In this document: positions 7,446-13,630 of the stretch, piece by piece
Layout: each line of letters begins with the position of its first letter
Position numbering within the stretch: the first letter of the stretch is position 1
Assembly: GCA_030450335.1 (NCBI GenBank)
Contig: JAKDIS010000015.1
Location: forward strand, 1 to 32,745
Length of the DNA: 32,745 nt
DNA from: Corynebacterium sp.
GTDB lineage: Bacteria; Actinomycetota; Actinomycetes; Mycobacteriales; Mycobacteriaceae
Direction of reading: 5' to 3'
Notes under the pieces: model-generated
The model's input: only the letters and a program-made list of their open reading frames with translations
Told to the model about the DNA's origin: nothing
The model's database searches: none
Position numbers and translations under genes: made by a program

Positions 7446-8965
7446 AGCAACTCCTGGAAGGTGATCTCGGTACCGGGGGCGAGTTGGGCGGCCAGGTCGA
7501 GGTCCTCGGGGACCACGGTGGCGATGACGGGGTAGCCGCCGGTGACGGCGTGGTCGCGCAGGAAGACCACGGAGTTGCCGTCCGGCGGCACCTGCACGCA
7601 GCCGGGCAGCATCCCCTCGCTGGGGATCTCGCCGTCCCGGGCGCGCTGTACGGGCTCGCCGGTGAGCCGCAGGCCGATGCGGTTGGACGCGCCGCTGACC
7701 TGCCACGTCCTGCCGGTCAGCGCGTCGACGCCGTCGGTGAACCAGTCGTCGCGCGGGCCGGCGACGACGCGCAGCACCACGGGCTGCTCGTCCGGCGCAC
7801 GAACCGAAGCGCAGGACGCCCCGACCACGCCGCGGGCCTCGCCCGCGCGGACCGTGTCGCCGTCCTGCAGTGGTGCCGGCCCGAGGCCGGACATGACGTC
7901 GGTGGACACCGATCCCAGCACGCTGCGTCCGGCGATGCCGCCACGCACGCCGACGTAACTGCGTAGCCCGGCGGTCGCCGCGCCGACGCTCAGCCGGCTG
8001 CCCGCCGTCAGCAGCAGCGGGACGCCGGACGCCACGGTCCGGGTGCCCACGCTCACCGGGGCCTGCGCGCCGGTGACCGCGACGACGGTGTCGACCAGCG
8101 CGGTGAGCGTCAGCCCGCCGACGTTCTCGAGGACCCCGGCACCGCGCCGGTTGCCCACCGCGTCATTGGCGGCGACGGCGGAGGCGCGGTCCGCCGCCCC
8201 CGAGGCAGACACCCCCAGGTCGCCGAAGCCGGGACGTCCCAGGTCCTCGACGAGGGTCTGCAACCCGACGTCGTCGAGGCGCAGCACCGGGCGCGCCGGT
8301 GCGTTGGCCGGCGTCCCCGATTCGGTGGGACGCGGCACCTCGGCGAGGTCGCGCACGGCCCGGTAGCGCACCACGTCGCCCGGGGCGAGCAACGCCGGCG
8401 GCTCGGCGTCGGCGTCCCAGAACCGTTCGGCGGTGGTGCCGATCAACTGCCAGCCACCCGGCGACGTGCGCGGGTAGACCGCGGAGAAGCCGCCGGCCAG
8501 TCCCACCGCCCCGGCGGGGATTGCCGTGCGCGGGCTGTCGCGCCGGGGGACGCTGAGCGCGCCCGAGGCGTCCTGCGGAGCGCAGTAGGTGAAGCCGGGG
8601 GCGAAGCCGCCGAAGGCGGCGACCCACGTGGTGGAGGTGTGCCAGTCGACCAGCTCCTGGCCGGACATGCCGAGTGTGTCGGCGAGGTCGGCCAGGTCCT
8701 CGCCGTCGTAGAGGACGTCCACCGTGACCTCCTTCGGGGTGGACGCCGCGGCCGCCGCCGGACGGAACCCCCGCAGCGCCTCCACCGCGGTGCGGGTGTG
8801 CGCCGACGTGCTGAACTGCAGCAACACCGTGCGCGCCGCGGCCACCACACCGGTCTGCCCGGGCAGCGGCGCGGCACTGAGCGAACCGTGCCACGCCGTC
8901 ACCGTGTCCAGGTCCGGCAGGTCGACCAGCAGCGCGCGGGTGCCGACTGGATGGACGCCGCTCAC
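7442..8965 (-). CDS. pxpBC: 5-oxoprolinase subunits B and C fused (KipI-KipA; biotin-dependent carboxyltransferase fold)
   Basis: 507 residues from GTG 8965. The N-terminal ~210 residues are the KipI/PxpB (allophanate hydrolase subunit 1) domain, with FAPGFTYCAP, VPRRDSPRTAIPAGAVG and the YPRTSPGGWQLIG block. After a proline-rich linker, residues about 225-507 are the KipA/PxpC (subunit 2) domain, with EDLGRPGFGDLGVSASGA and a GVLENVGGLTL segment. With PxpA it should hydrolyse 5-oxoproline to glutamate using ATP. The same domain pair forms the carboxyltransferase part of urea carboxylase. GTGA overlaps at both ends (pxpA upstream, biotin carboxylase downstream) show a tightly coupled operon. 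The two subunits are separate genes in many bacteria; fusion is known elsewhere. Confidence 0.88.
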   Translation of the reverse strand: MSGVHPVGTRALLVDLPDLDTVTAWHGSLSAAPLPGQTGVVAAARTVLLQFSTSAHTRTAVEALRGFRPAAAAASTPKEVTVDVLYDGEDLADLADTLGMSGQELVDWHTSTTWVAAFGGFAPGFTYCAPQDASGALSVPRRDSPRTAIPAGAVGLAGGFSAVYPRTSPGGWQLIGTTAERFWDADAEPPALLAPGDVVRYRAVRDLAEVPRPTESGTPANAPARPVLRLDDVGLQTLVEDLGRPGFGDLGVSASGAADRASAVAANDAVGNRRGAGVLENVGGLTLTALVDTVVAVTGAQAPVSVGTRTVASGVPLLLTAGSRLSVGAATAGLRSYVGVRGGIAGRSVLGSVSTDVMSGLGPAPLQDGDTVRAGEARGVVGASCASVRAPDEQPVVLRVVAGPRDDWFTDGVDALTGRTWQVSGASNRIGLRLTGEPVQRARDGEIPSEGMLPGCVQVPPDGNSVVFLRDHAVTGGYPVIATVVPEDLDLAAQLAPGTEITFQELL

Positions 8966-9726
8966 AGGAACCCCCTGACCGCCACGCCCTCCGCCTGCAA
9001 CCGCCCGACCACCGCGCGGGTCAGCTCCACCGCGCCGGGTGAGTCGCCGTGCACGCACACCGACTCCGCGTCCACGGACAGCACCGTTCCGTCCACCGCA
9101 GTGACCGCGCCGGACGTGGCGACCTGCAGGACGCGTCGGGCGACCGCGTCCGCGTCGGCGATGACCGCGTCCGGCTGGGAGCGGGGGACCAGCGTGCCGT
9201 CCGGCAGGTAGTTGCGGTCGGCGAAGGCCTCCCTGATCACCCGCAGCCCGGCCCGTTCGGCGACGTCGACGGCCACCCCGCCGGGCAGCAGCATCAACGG
9301 CAGTTCGCCGAAGGCGCGCACCCCCTCGACGACGCCGCGGGCCTGTGCCTCGTCGTGCACGATGGTGTTGTACAACGCCCCGTGCGGTTTGACGTAGCTG
9401 ACCCTCGTGCCGTTGGCCCTGGCCAGGGCGTCGAGGGCGCCGATCTGGTAGAGCGTTTCGTCGGCGAGGCGGGCGGGGTCGATGTCCACCGGGGTGCGTC
9501 CGAAGTTGGCGGGGTCGCGGTAGCCGATGTGTGCGCCCACGGTGACGCCACGGTCGGCGGCGGCGCGCACGGTCGCGGCGATGGCATGGGGATCACCCGC
9601 GTGGAATCCGGTGGCGATGTTGGCGCTGGAGACCAGGGCGACCATCGCGGGGTCGTCGGCCACGGGGACACCGTCGGTGGTCTCCCCGAGGTCGGCGTTC
9701 AGGTCGATGGTGGCGGTGGTGGTCAT
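8962..9726 (-). CDS. pxpA: 5-oxoprolinase subunit A, LamB/YcsF family
   Basis: 254 residues, the usual family size. It contains the diagnostic DLNADLGE start, SSANIATGFHAGDPHAIA, HIGYRD, YVKPHGALYNTI and EAFADRNYLPDGTLVPRS blocks; the Asp, His and Glu of these blocks form the active-site pocket of the deformed TIM barrel. Together with PxpBC it makes the ATP-dependent 5-oxoprolinase that recycles pyroglutamate, formed spontaneously from glutamine or glutamate. It is the first gene of the leftward operon; a TAGTCT -10 box (9773-9778) and a GntR-type palindrome (9755-9769) lie just upstream. Its TGA overlaps the GTG of pxpBC. Confidence 0.9.
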   Translation of the reverse strand: MTTTATIDLNADLGETTDGVPVADDPAMVALVSSANIATGFHAGDPHAIAATVRAAADRGVTVGAHIGYRDPANFGRTPVDIDPARLADETLYQIGALDALARANGTRVSYVKPHGALYNTIVHDEAQARGVVEGVRAFGELPLMLLPGGVAVDVAERAGLRVIREAFADRNYLPDGTLVPRSQPDAVIADADAVARRVLQVATSGAVTAVDGTVLSVDAESVCVHGDSPGAVELTRAVVGRLQAEGVAVRGFL

Positions 9727-9754
9727 GGGAGTGCCTTCCCGTCGCTGCGTTCAG

Positions 9755-9769
9755 GATTGTTGAACAATC
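9755..9769. promoter_or_regulatory. GntR/FCD-type operator of the pxp operon
   Basis: GATTGTTGAACAATC is a perfect 7-1-7 palindrome centred on 9762. The GT-N-AC style core is typical of FCD-type GntR operators. It overlaps the expected transcription start of pxpA (about 9766), a repressor position. The operon's own GntR gene is the natural candidate to bind it. Confidence 0.6.
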
Positions 9770-9772
9770 ACC

Positions 9773-9778
9773 AGACTA
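9773..9778 (-). promoter_or_regulatory. -10 box of the pxpA operon
   Basis: TAGTCT on the minus strand places transcription start about 9766, inside the palindrome, giving a leader of about 40 bases. Confidence 0.4.
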
Positions 9779-9816
9779 GCGGAAGATCGGGGTGCATTGC
9801 CGGGGAGTCGGGCAAC

Positions 9817-9891
9817 TTTCGCACCCCATTACCGGCTTCATTAAATCTGACCTGGGGTTTTGTAAGTGTAAGTGGCTGATCTGGTGCGAAA
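9817..9891 (+). repeat. Palindromic repeat element copy 2 (75 bp)
   Basis: Bounded by TTTCGCACC (9817-9825) and GGTGCGAAA (9883-9891). Its core GACCTGGGGTTTTG is at 9849-9862. Aligned by hand with the reverse complement of copy 3 (11124-11198) it matches at about 63 of 75 positions with no gaps. It lies between the pxpA promoter and the DUF559-like gene. Confidence 0.75.
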
Positions 9892-9926
9892 TGTGCAGGG
9901 TGGCTCCTGGCGCGAGCGACGTCGGA

Positions 9927-9932
9927 TAGCCT
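9927..9932 (+). promoter_or_regulatory. Possible -10 box of DUF559-like gene
   Basis: TAGCCT lies 36 bases after repeat copy 2 and 48 bases before the ATG. A GAGGGAGG ribosome site precedes the start. Support is positional only. Confidence 0.3.
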
Positions 9933-9980
9933 GGTGCGGAGTCCACGGGGGGTGGGCGGCGATGAGGGAGGGACAACGCC

Positions 9981-11081
9981 ATGGCGTATCGGGGGACGAC
10001 GCTCGACGAGGAGCTCATCCGGCAATGGCCGAGGCTGGACGAGGGGCGGTGGCTCCGTCGGCCGGACACTAGGGCGAACATCGAGGCGGGCCGATTGGCG
10101 GGCCTACTGGCGGGCGGCGATATCGGTGACGGTTACGTGCAGGTCGGCGAACTCTGGGTTCCCCGGGCGGCGGTCCGGGACCCGGCGCAGGTGAACTGGG
10201 GCGCCTCCGGGCATCCGCGGGGGCTCGCCTATGAGCTGGACGCATTGACCAGGGTTCGGATCGCCCTCACCCGACGCCCGGACTGGATCGCGCACAGCTG
10301 GAGTGCGGCGCGGGTCTGGGGAATGCCGTACTTCTGCGACGACGCCGACACGTGCGTCCTCTCCCGTGGGCGGAGCAGGCCGGCGCCGACCCCGCAGCAG
10401 GTTTCGAGGTTTCGCGGGGAAAGGACGCTGGCCACGGTGCCGACGCGGGTTCGGGTGGACTCCGGGATGCCGGGACTTCGGACCACTCCGCCGATCCTCA
10501 CGGCCATCCATTGCCTGCGCTCGCTGCGCGCCGGGTCGCACGCCTGGCGTGTGCCGGACGGGACGGGGCTCGACGGAAACGAGCTGCGGGCCGTACAGTT
10601 CATCGACGCCTTCTGCGCCTTGTCCGGCTGTGATCCGCTCCGGCTCGTCGCCGCCTGCGGGGACCACTACCCCCAACGCCACCCGGCCGAACTCGTGGCG
10701 ATGGCGGACCGGGGCGCGGAGTCTCCGATGGAGACCGTGATGCGCCTGCAGGTGCAGCGACTGTTCGGGGAGGGCTTCATCTCCCAGCTGGTGATCCGGC
10801 AGGACGGGACGGTCGCAGACCCCGTGCACACCACGGATGTTGCCGGTCGTGGTGTGGTTGCCAGGGTGGACCTGGGGTCTCCGACGCTGAAGCTCGCGCT
10901 GCAGTACGACGGTTCAGGGCACCTCGAACGGCGCCGACGCGACACGGACTCGCGGGTGAACGCGGCGCTGGCGAACCTCGGCTGGCACGTCCTGCGGCTG
11001 ACCTACGGGCATCTCCGGGACCTGGACCTGCTGCAACGCACGGTGGCGGAGGGAATTGCGTTGTGCCGTCGCCGGACGTGA
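9981..11081 (+). CDS. DUF559/VSR-fold endonuclease-like protein
   Basis: 366 residues. The N-terminal and central parts (about 1-240) are a helical region of the kind found in actinobacterial AbiEi/DUF559 proteins. The C-terminal ~120 residues are a restriction-endonuclease-like fold: ESPMETVMRL (247-256), ARVDLGSPTLKLALQYDGSGH (split: RVDL 296-299, LALQYDGSGH 305-314), then RDTDSRVNAALANLGWHVLRLTY (split at 320-329 and 330-342). In relatives the strand reads EYDG; here Gln308 replaces that Glu, while Asp297, Asp310 and His314 remain. It could be a nuclease, a nicking enzyme or an inactivated relative. GGGAGG precedes the ATG. It is transcribed alone between inverted repeats. Base composition is slightly less GC-biased in the third position than its neighbours, suggestive but not proof of transfer. 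Confidence 0.7.
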   Translation: MAYRGTTLDEELIRQWPRLDEGRWLRRPDTRANIEAGRLAGLLAGGDIGDGYVQVGELWVPRAAVRDPAQVNWGASGHPRGLAYELDALTRVRIALTRRPDWIAHSWSAARVWGMPYFCDDADTCVLSRGRSRPAPTPQQVSRFRGERTLATVPTRVRVDSGMPGLRTTPPILTAIHCLRSLRAGSHAWRVPDGTGLDGNELRAVQFIDAFCALSGCDPLRLVAACGDHYPQRHPAELVAMADRGAESPMETVMRLQVQRLFGEGFISQLVIRQDGTVADPVHTTDVAGRGVVARVDLGSPTLKLALQYDGSGHLERRRRDTDSRVNAALANLGWHVLRLTYGHLRDLDLLQRTVAEGIALCRRRT

Positions 11082-11123
11082 CTCGGCTGACTGAACTGAC
11101 TCAGCTGACTCAACTGACTCAAC
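11079..11123 (+). repeat. Five tandem 9-bp units beginning at the stop codon
   Basis: Units TGACTCGGC, TGACTGAAC, TGACTCAGC, TGACTCAAC, TGACTCAAC run from the stop codon of the DUF559-like gene directly to the first base of repeat copy 3. The 9-base period repeats an in-frame TGA five times. Confidence 0.8.
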
Positions 11124-11198
11124 TTTCGCACCTGATAAGCCCCTAACACTCGCAAAACACCAGGTCAGATTTAGTTAAGTAGGTGATGGGGTGCGAAA
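11124..11198 (-). repeat. Palindromic repeat element copy 3 (75 bp)
   Basis: Bounded by TTTCGCACC (11124-11132) and GGTGCGAAA (11190-11198), with core CAAAACACCAGGTC at 11153-11166. It is inverted relative to copy 2 and has the same orientation as copy 1. It lies between convergent genes (DUF559-like and DUF3239), where it could also act as a stem-loop terminator. Confidence 0.75.
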
Positions 11199-11245
11199 TC
11201 TGGACGGGCAGCGGGGCGGCGGCGGGTGTGGAGGACGGGGCGGCG

Positions 11246-11887
11246 CTAGTCCAGCTCGAGGAGCAGGTGCCGGGTCTTCTGCACGTCGGCGAGACGGTCG
11301 ACCAACGACTCCACCTGCGCCCAGCGCTCTGCCGGGATCGCGTCCTCGGCGGCGGCGATCACCGAGCGGTCCTGGGTCCCCCACGCCACGGGCATCGGGG
11401 AGACCTGCTCCCAGTGGTCCTGCTGACCGACCGAGCGCATCCCGGTCACGGCCATGGCGGGCACACGCTCACCCACGCGCCGCTCCACCCCGGGGATCGA
11501 GGTCACGGTGCGCAGCGCGAGGGCGGGACGCGAGGACGCAGACTCGGTGGCGGCGGTGTCGACCAGCGACATCAGCACCACGTCGCGTGGGTTGACCTGC
11601 GCGATCACGGTCGGGACCAGGGCGTAGGAGTCGTAGTAGCGCTGCGGGGAGCCGAGCTGGCGGGGGAAGACGGGCACCATGATGAAGCAGATCAGCCCCA
11701 TCACCAGGGCGGCGGCGCCCACGATCACGGCCCAGCCGGCGTCGACGGCCACGAACAGCACCACCGCGGCGACGACGAGGATCGCCCCCATCAGCCCGGC
11801 GGACCACTGGAACCGGCGGGCGTCACGGAAGAACTCGTTGTGTTTGCGGGCGAAGGACTCGTCGACGGGGAAGTTGAAGCTGACCAC
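11246..11887 (-). CDS. DUF3239-like membrane protein
   Basis: 213 residues from GTG 11887. A short charged N-terminus (DESFARKHNEFFRDARRFQW) is followed by two closely spaced transmembrane segments (about 30-50 and 54-75), then a ~135-residue soluble domain. That domain contains RYYDSYALVPTVIAQVNPRDVVL and a C-terminal helix rich in Glu and Leu (quoted motif begins at residue ~86; first half RYYDSYALVPT). It looks like the corynebacterial DUF3239 family, of unknown function. The start is set by a TAGGAT box (11896-11901) eight bases upstream; there is no Shine-Dalgarno. The larger frame extending to 12373 is the antisense-like overlap with the helicase and is rejected. It follows the XPB gene with 23 bases between, so cotranscription is also possible. 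Confidence 0.65.
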   Translation of the reverse strand: MVSFNFPVDESFARKHNEFFRDARRFQWSAGLMGAILVVAAVVLFVAVDAGWAVIVGAAALVMGLICFIMVPVFPRQLGSPQRYYDSYALVPTVIAQVNPRDVVLMSLVDTAATESASSRPALALRTVTSIPGVERRVGERVPAMAVTGMRSVGQQDHWEQVSPMPVAWGTQDRSVIAAAEDAIPAERWAQVESLVDRLADVQKTRHLLLELD

Positions 11888-11910
11888 GGTGAATGATCCT
11901 ACAGGCTGGG

Positions 11911-13566
11911 CTACAGGTCGTCCGAGTCGATGATGCGGTAGCCGTAGCCCTGCTCGGCGAGGAAGCGCTGGCGGTGCGCGGCGTAGTCGGCGTCCAGGGT
12001 GTCGCGGGCGACGACGGAGTAGAAGAACGCCGGGCCACCGTCCGGCTTGGGGCGCAGGATGCGTCCCAGGCGCTGGGCCTCCTCCTGGCGCGAGCCGAAG
12101 GTGCCGGAGACCTGCACGGCGACGGAGGCGCCCGGCAGGTCGATGGAGAAGTTGGCGACCTTCGAGACGATCAGGACGCGCAGTTCGCCGTGGCGGAAGG
12201 CGTCGTAGAGCTCCTCGCGGCGGTGGGTGGTGGTGCGCCCGTCGATGACGGGGGCGTTGAGCTTCTCGCCGAGTTCCTCGAGCTGGTCGATGTAGGCGCC
12301 GATGACGAGGGTGGGTTCGTCGGGGTGCTGGTCGAGGATGCGGCGCACGATGCCGGTCTTCGTCGGCGAGCACGCGGCCAGGCGGTACTTCTCGTTCTGC
12401 TCGGCGGTGGCGTACACCATGCGTTCCTCCTCGCCGAGCTGCACGCGGACCTCGGTGCAGTCCGCCGGGGCGATCCAGCCCTGGGCCTCGATGTCCTTCC
12501 AGGGGGCGTCGTAGCGTTTCGGGCCGATGAGGCTGAAGACGTCGTCCTCCCGGCCGTCCTCGCGCACGAGTGTGGCGGTCAGGCCGAGGCGTCGGCGTGA
12601 CTGCAGGTCGCTGGTCATGCGGAACACCGGGGCGGGCAGCAGGTGGACCTCGTCGTAGATGATCAGCCCCCAGTCGCGGGAGTCGAAGAGCTCCAGGGCG
12701 CGGAACTCGCCCTTCGTCTTACGGGTCACGACCTGGTAGGTGGCGATGGTGACCGGGCGGATCTCCTTGCGCTCGCCGGAGTACTCGCCGATCTCCTCCT
12801 CGGTGAGGGTGGTGCGGCGGATGAGTTCGTCCTTCCACTGGCGTCCGGCGACGGTGTTGGTCACCAGGATCAGCGTGGTGGTCTGTGACTTCGCCATCGC
12901 CGCGGCACCGACCATGGTCTTGCCGGCGCCGCAGGGCAGCACGACCACGCCGGAGCCGCCGGCCCAGAAGGACTCGGCCGCCATCTCCTGGTAGTCGCGC
13001 AGTTCCCAGTTCTCCTGCTCGGTGGACAGGGCGATGGGGTGGGCCTCGCCGTCGACGTAGCCGGCGAGGTCCTCGGCCGGCCAGCCGACCTTCACGAGCT
13101 CCTGCTTCAGGCGTCCTCGTTCGGAGGGGTGCACGACCACGGTGTCGGGGTTCTCGGGGTCGATGGGCTCGCCGAGCATGGGGCGGATCTTCTTGTGCCG
13201 GCGGATCTCGGCGAGCACGGCGGGGTCGGTGGACTCCAGCACCAGCCCGTGGGCGGGGTGGCTGGACAGGATCAGCCGGCCGTAGCGGTCCATGGTCTCG
13301 GCGACGTCGACGAGCAGCGGCTGGGGCACGGGGAAACGCGAGTACGTCTCGAGGACGTGGACGACCTGTTCGGCGTCGTGCCCGGCGGCGCGGGCGTTCC
13401 ACAGGGCCAGCGGGGTGATCCGGTAGGTGTGGACGTGCTCGGGGGCGCGTTCGAGTTCGGCGAAGGGGGCCAGGGCGGTGCGGGCCTCCTGCGCCTGGGC
13501 GTGTCCGGTCTCCAGCAGCACGGTCTTGTCCGACTGGACGATCAGGGGTCCGTCACCGAGTCCCAC
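11911..13566 (-). CDS. DNA repair helicase XPB (superfamily 2)
   Basis: 551 residues. An N-terminal damage-recognition-like domain (about 1-180) precedes helicase domain 1: Q-like WELRDYQEMA, Walker A PCGAGKT (211-217), DEVH box (305-308), LTAT (329-332) and the XPB-specific RED motif (335-337). Helicase domain 2 ends with motif VI GSRQEEAQRLGRILRPK (about 497-513). It should be a 3'-5' ATP-driven DNA helicase/translocase for repair. The start is GTG 13566 with AAGGAGG six bases upstream, and a TAGAAT -10 box lies at 13614-13619. It lies directly after a 785-residue helicase-associated protein, a common actinobacterial pairing. Confidence 0.92.
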   Translation of the reverse strand: MGLGDGPLIVQSDKTVLLETGHAQAQEARTALAPFAELERAPEHVHTYRITPLALWNARAAGHDAEQVVHVLETYSRFPVPQPLLVDVAETMDRYGRLILSSHPAHGLVLESTDPAVLAEIRRHKKIRPMLGEPIDPENPDTVVVHPSERGRLKQELVKVGWPAEDLAGYVDGEAHPIALSTEQENWELRDYQEMAAESFWAGGSGVVVLPCGAGKTMVGAAAMAKSQTTTLILVTNTVAGRQWKDELIRRTTLTEEEIGEYSGERKEIRPVTIATYQVVTRKTKGEFRALELFDSRDWGLIIYDEVHLLPAPVFRMTSDLQSRRRLGLTATLVREDGREDDVFSLIGPKRYDAPWKDIEAQGWIAPADCTEVRVQLGEEERMVYATAEQNEKYRLAACSPTKTGIVRRILDQHPDEPTLVIGAYIDQLEELGEKLNAPVIDGRTTTHRREELYDAFRHGELRVLIVSKVANFSIDLPGASVAVQVSGTFGSRQEEAQRLGRILRPKPDGGPAFFYSVVARDTLDADYAAHRQRFLAEQGYGYRIIDSDDL

Positions 13567-13613
13567 GGGTGCCTCCTTGAGGGGTTGTTGGGCGGTCGAA
13601 AAGCAACCCGACC

Positions 13614-13619
13614 ATTCTA
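13614..13619 (-). promoter_or_regulatory. -10 box TAGAAT for XPB helicase
   Basis: TAGAAT (TANANT) lies 48 bases before the GTG, in the gap after the upstream gene's stop. It would give a leader of about 40 bases containing AAGGAGG. Confidence 0.5.
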
Positions 13620-13630
13620 CCCGTTCCGGC

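Larger units (their letters stand above)
9817..11198. mobile_element. Candidate composite unit: DUF559-like gene between inverted 75-bp repeats
   Basis: Copies 2 and 3 of the palindromic repeat face each other and enclose a single gene of the VSR/DUF559 endonuclease-like fold. The unit is 1382 bases, about 74-200 bases clear of the flanking operons. No transposase and no obvious target-site duplication are seen (outer flanks GGGCAAC and TCTGGAC do not match). The call as a mobile unit is inference from the arrangement. Confidence 0.35.
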
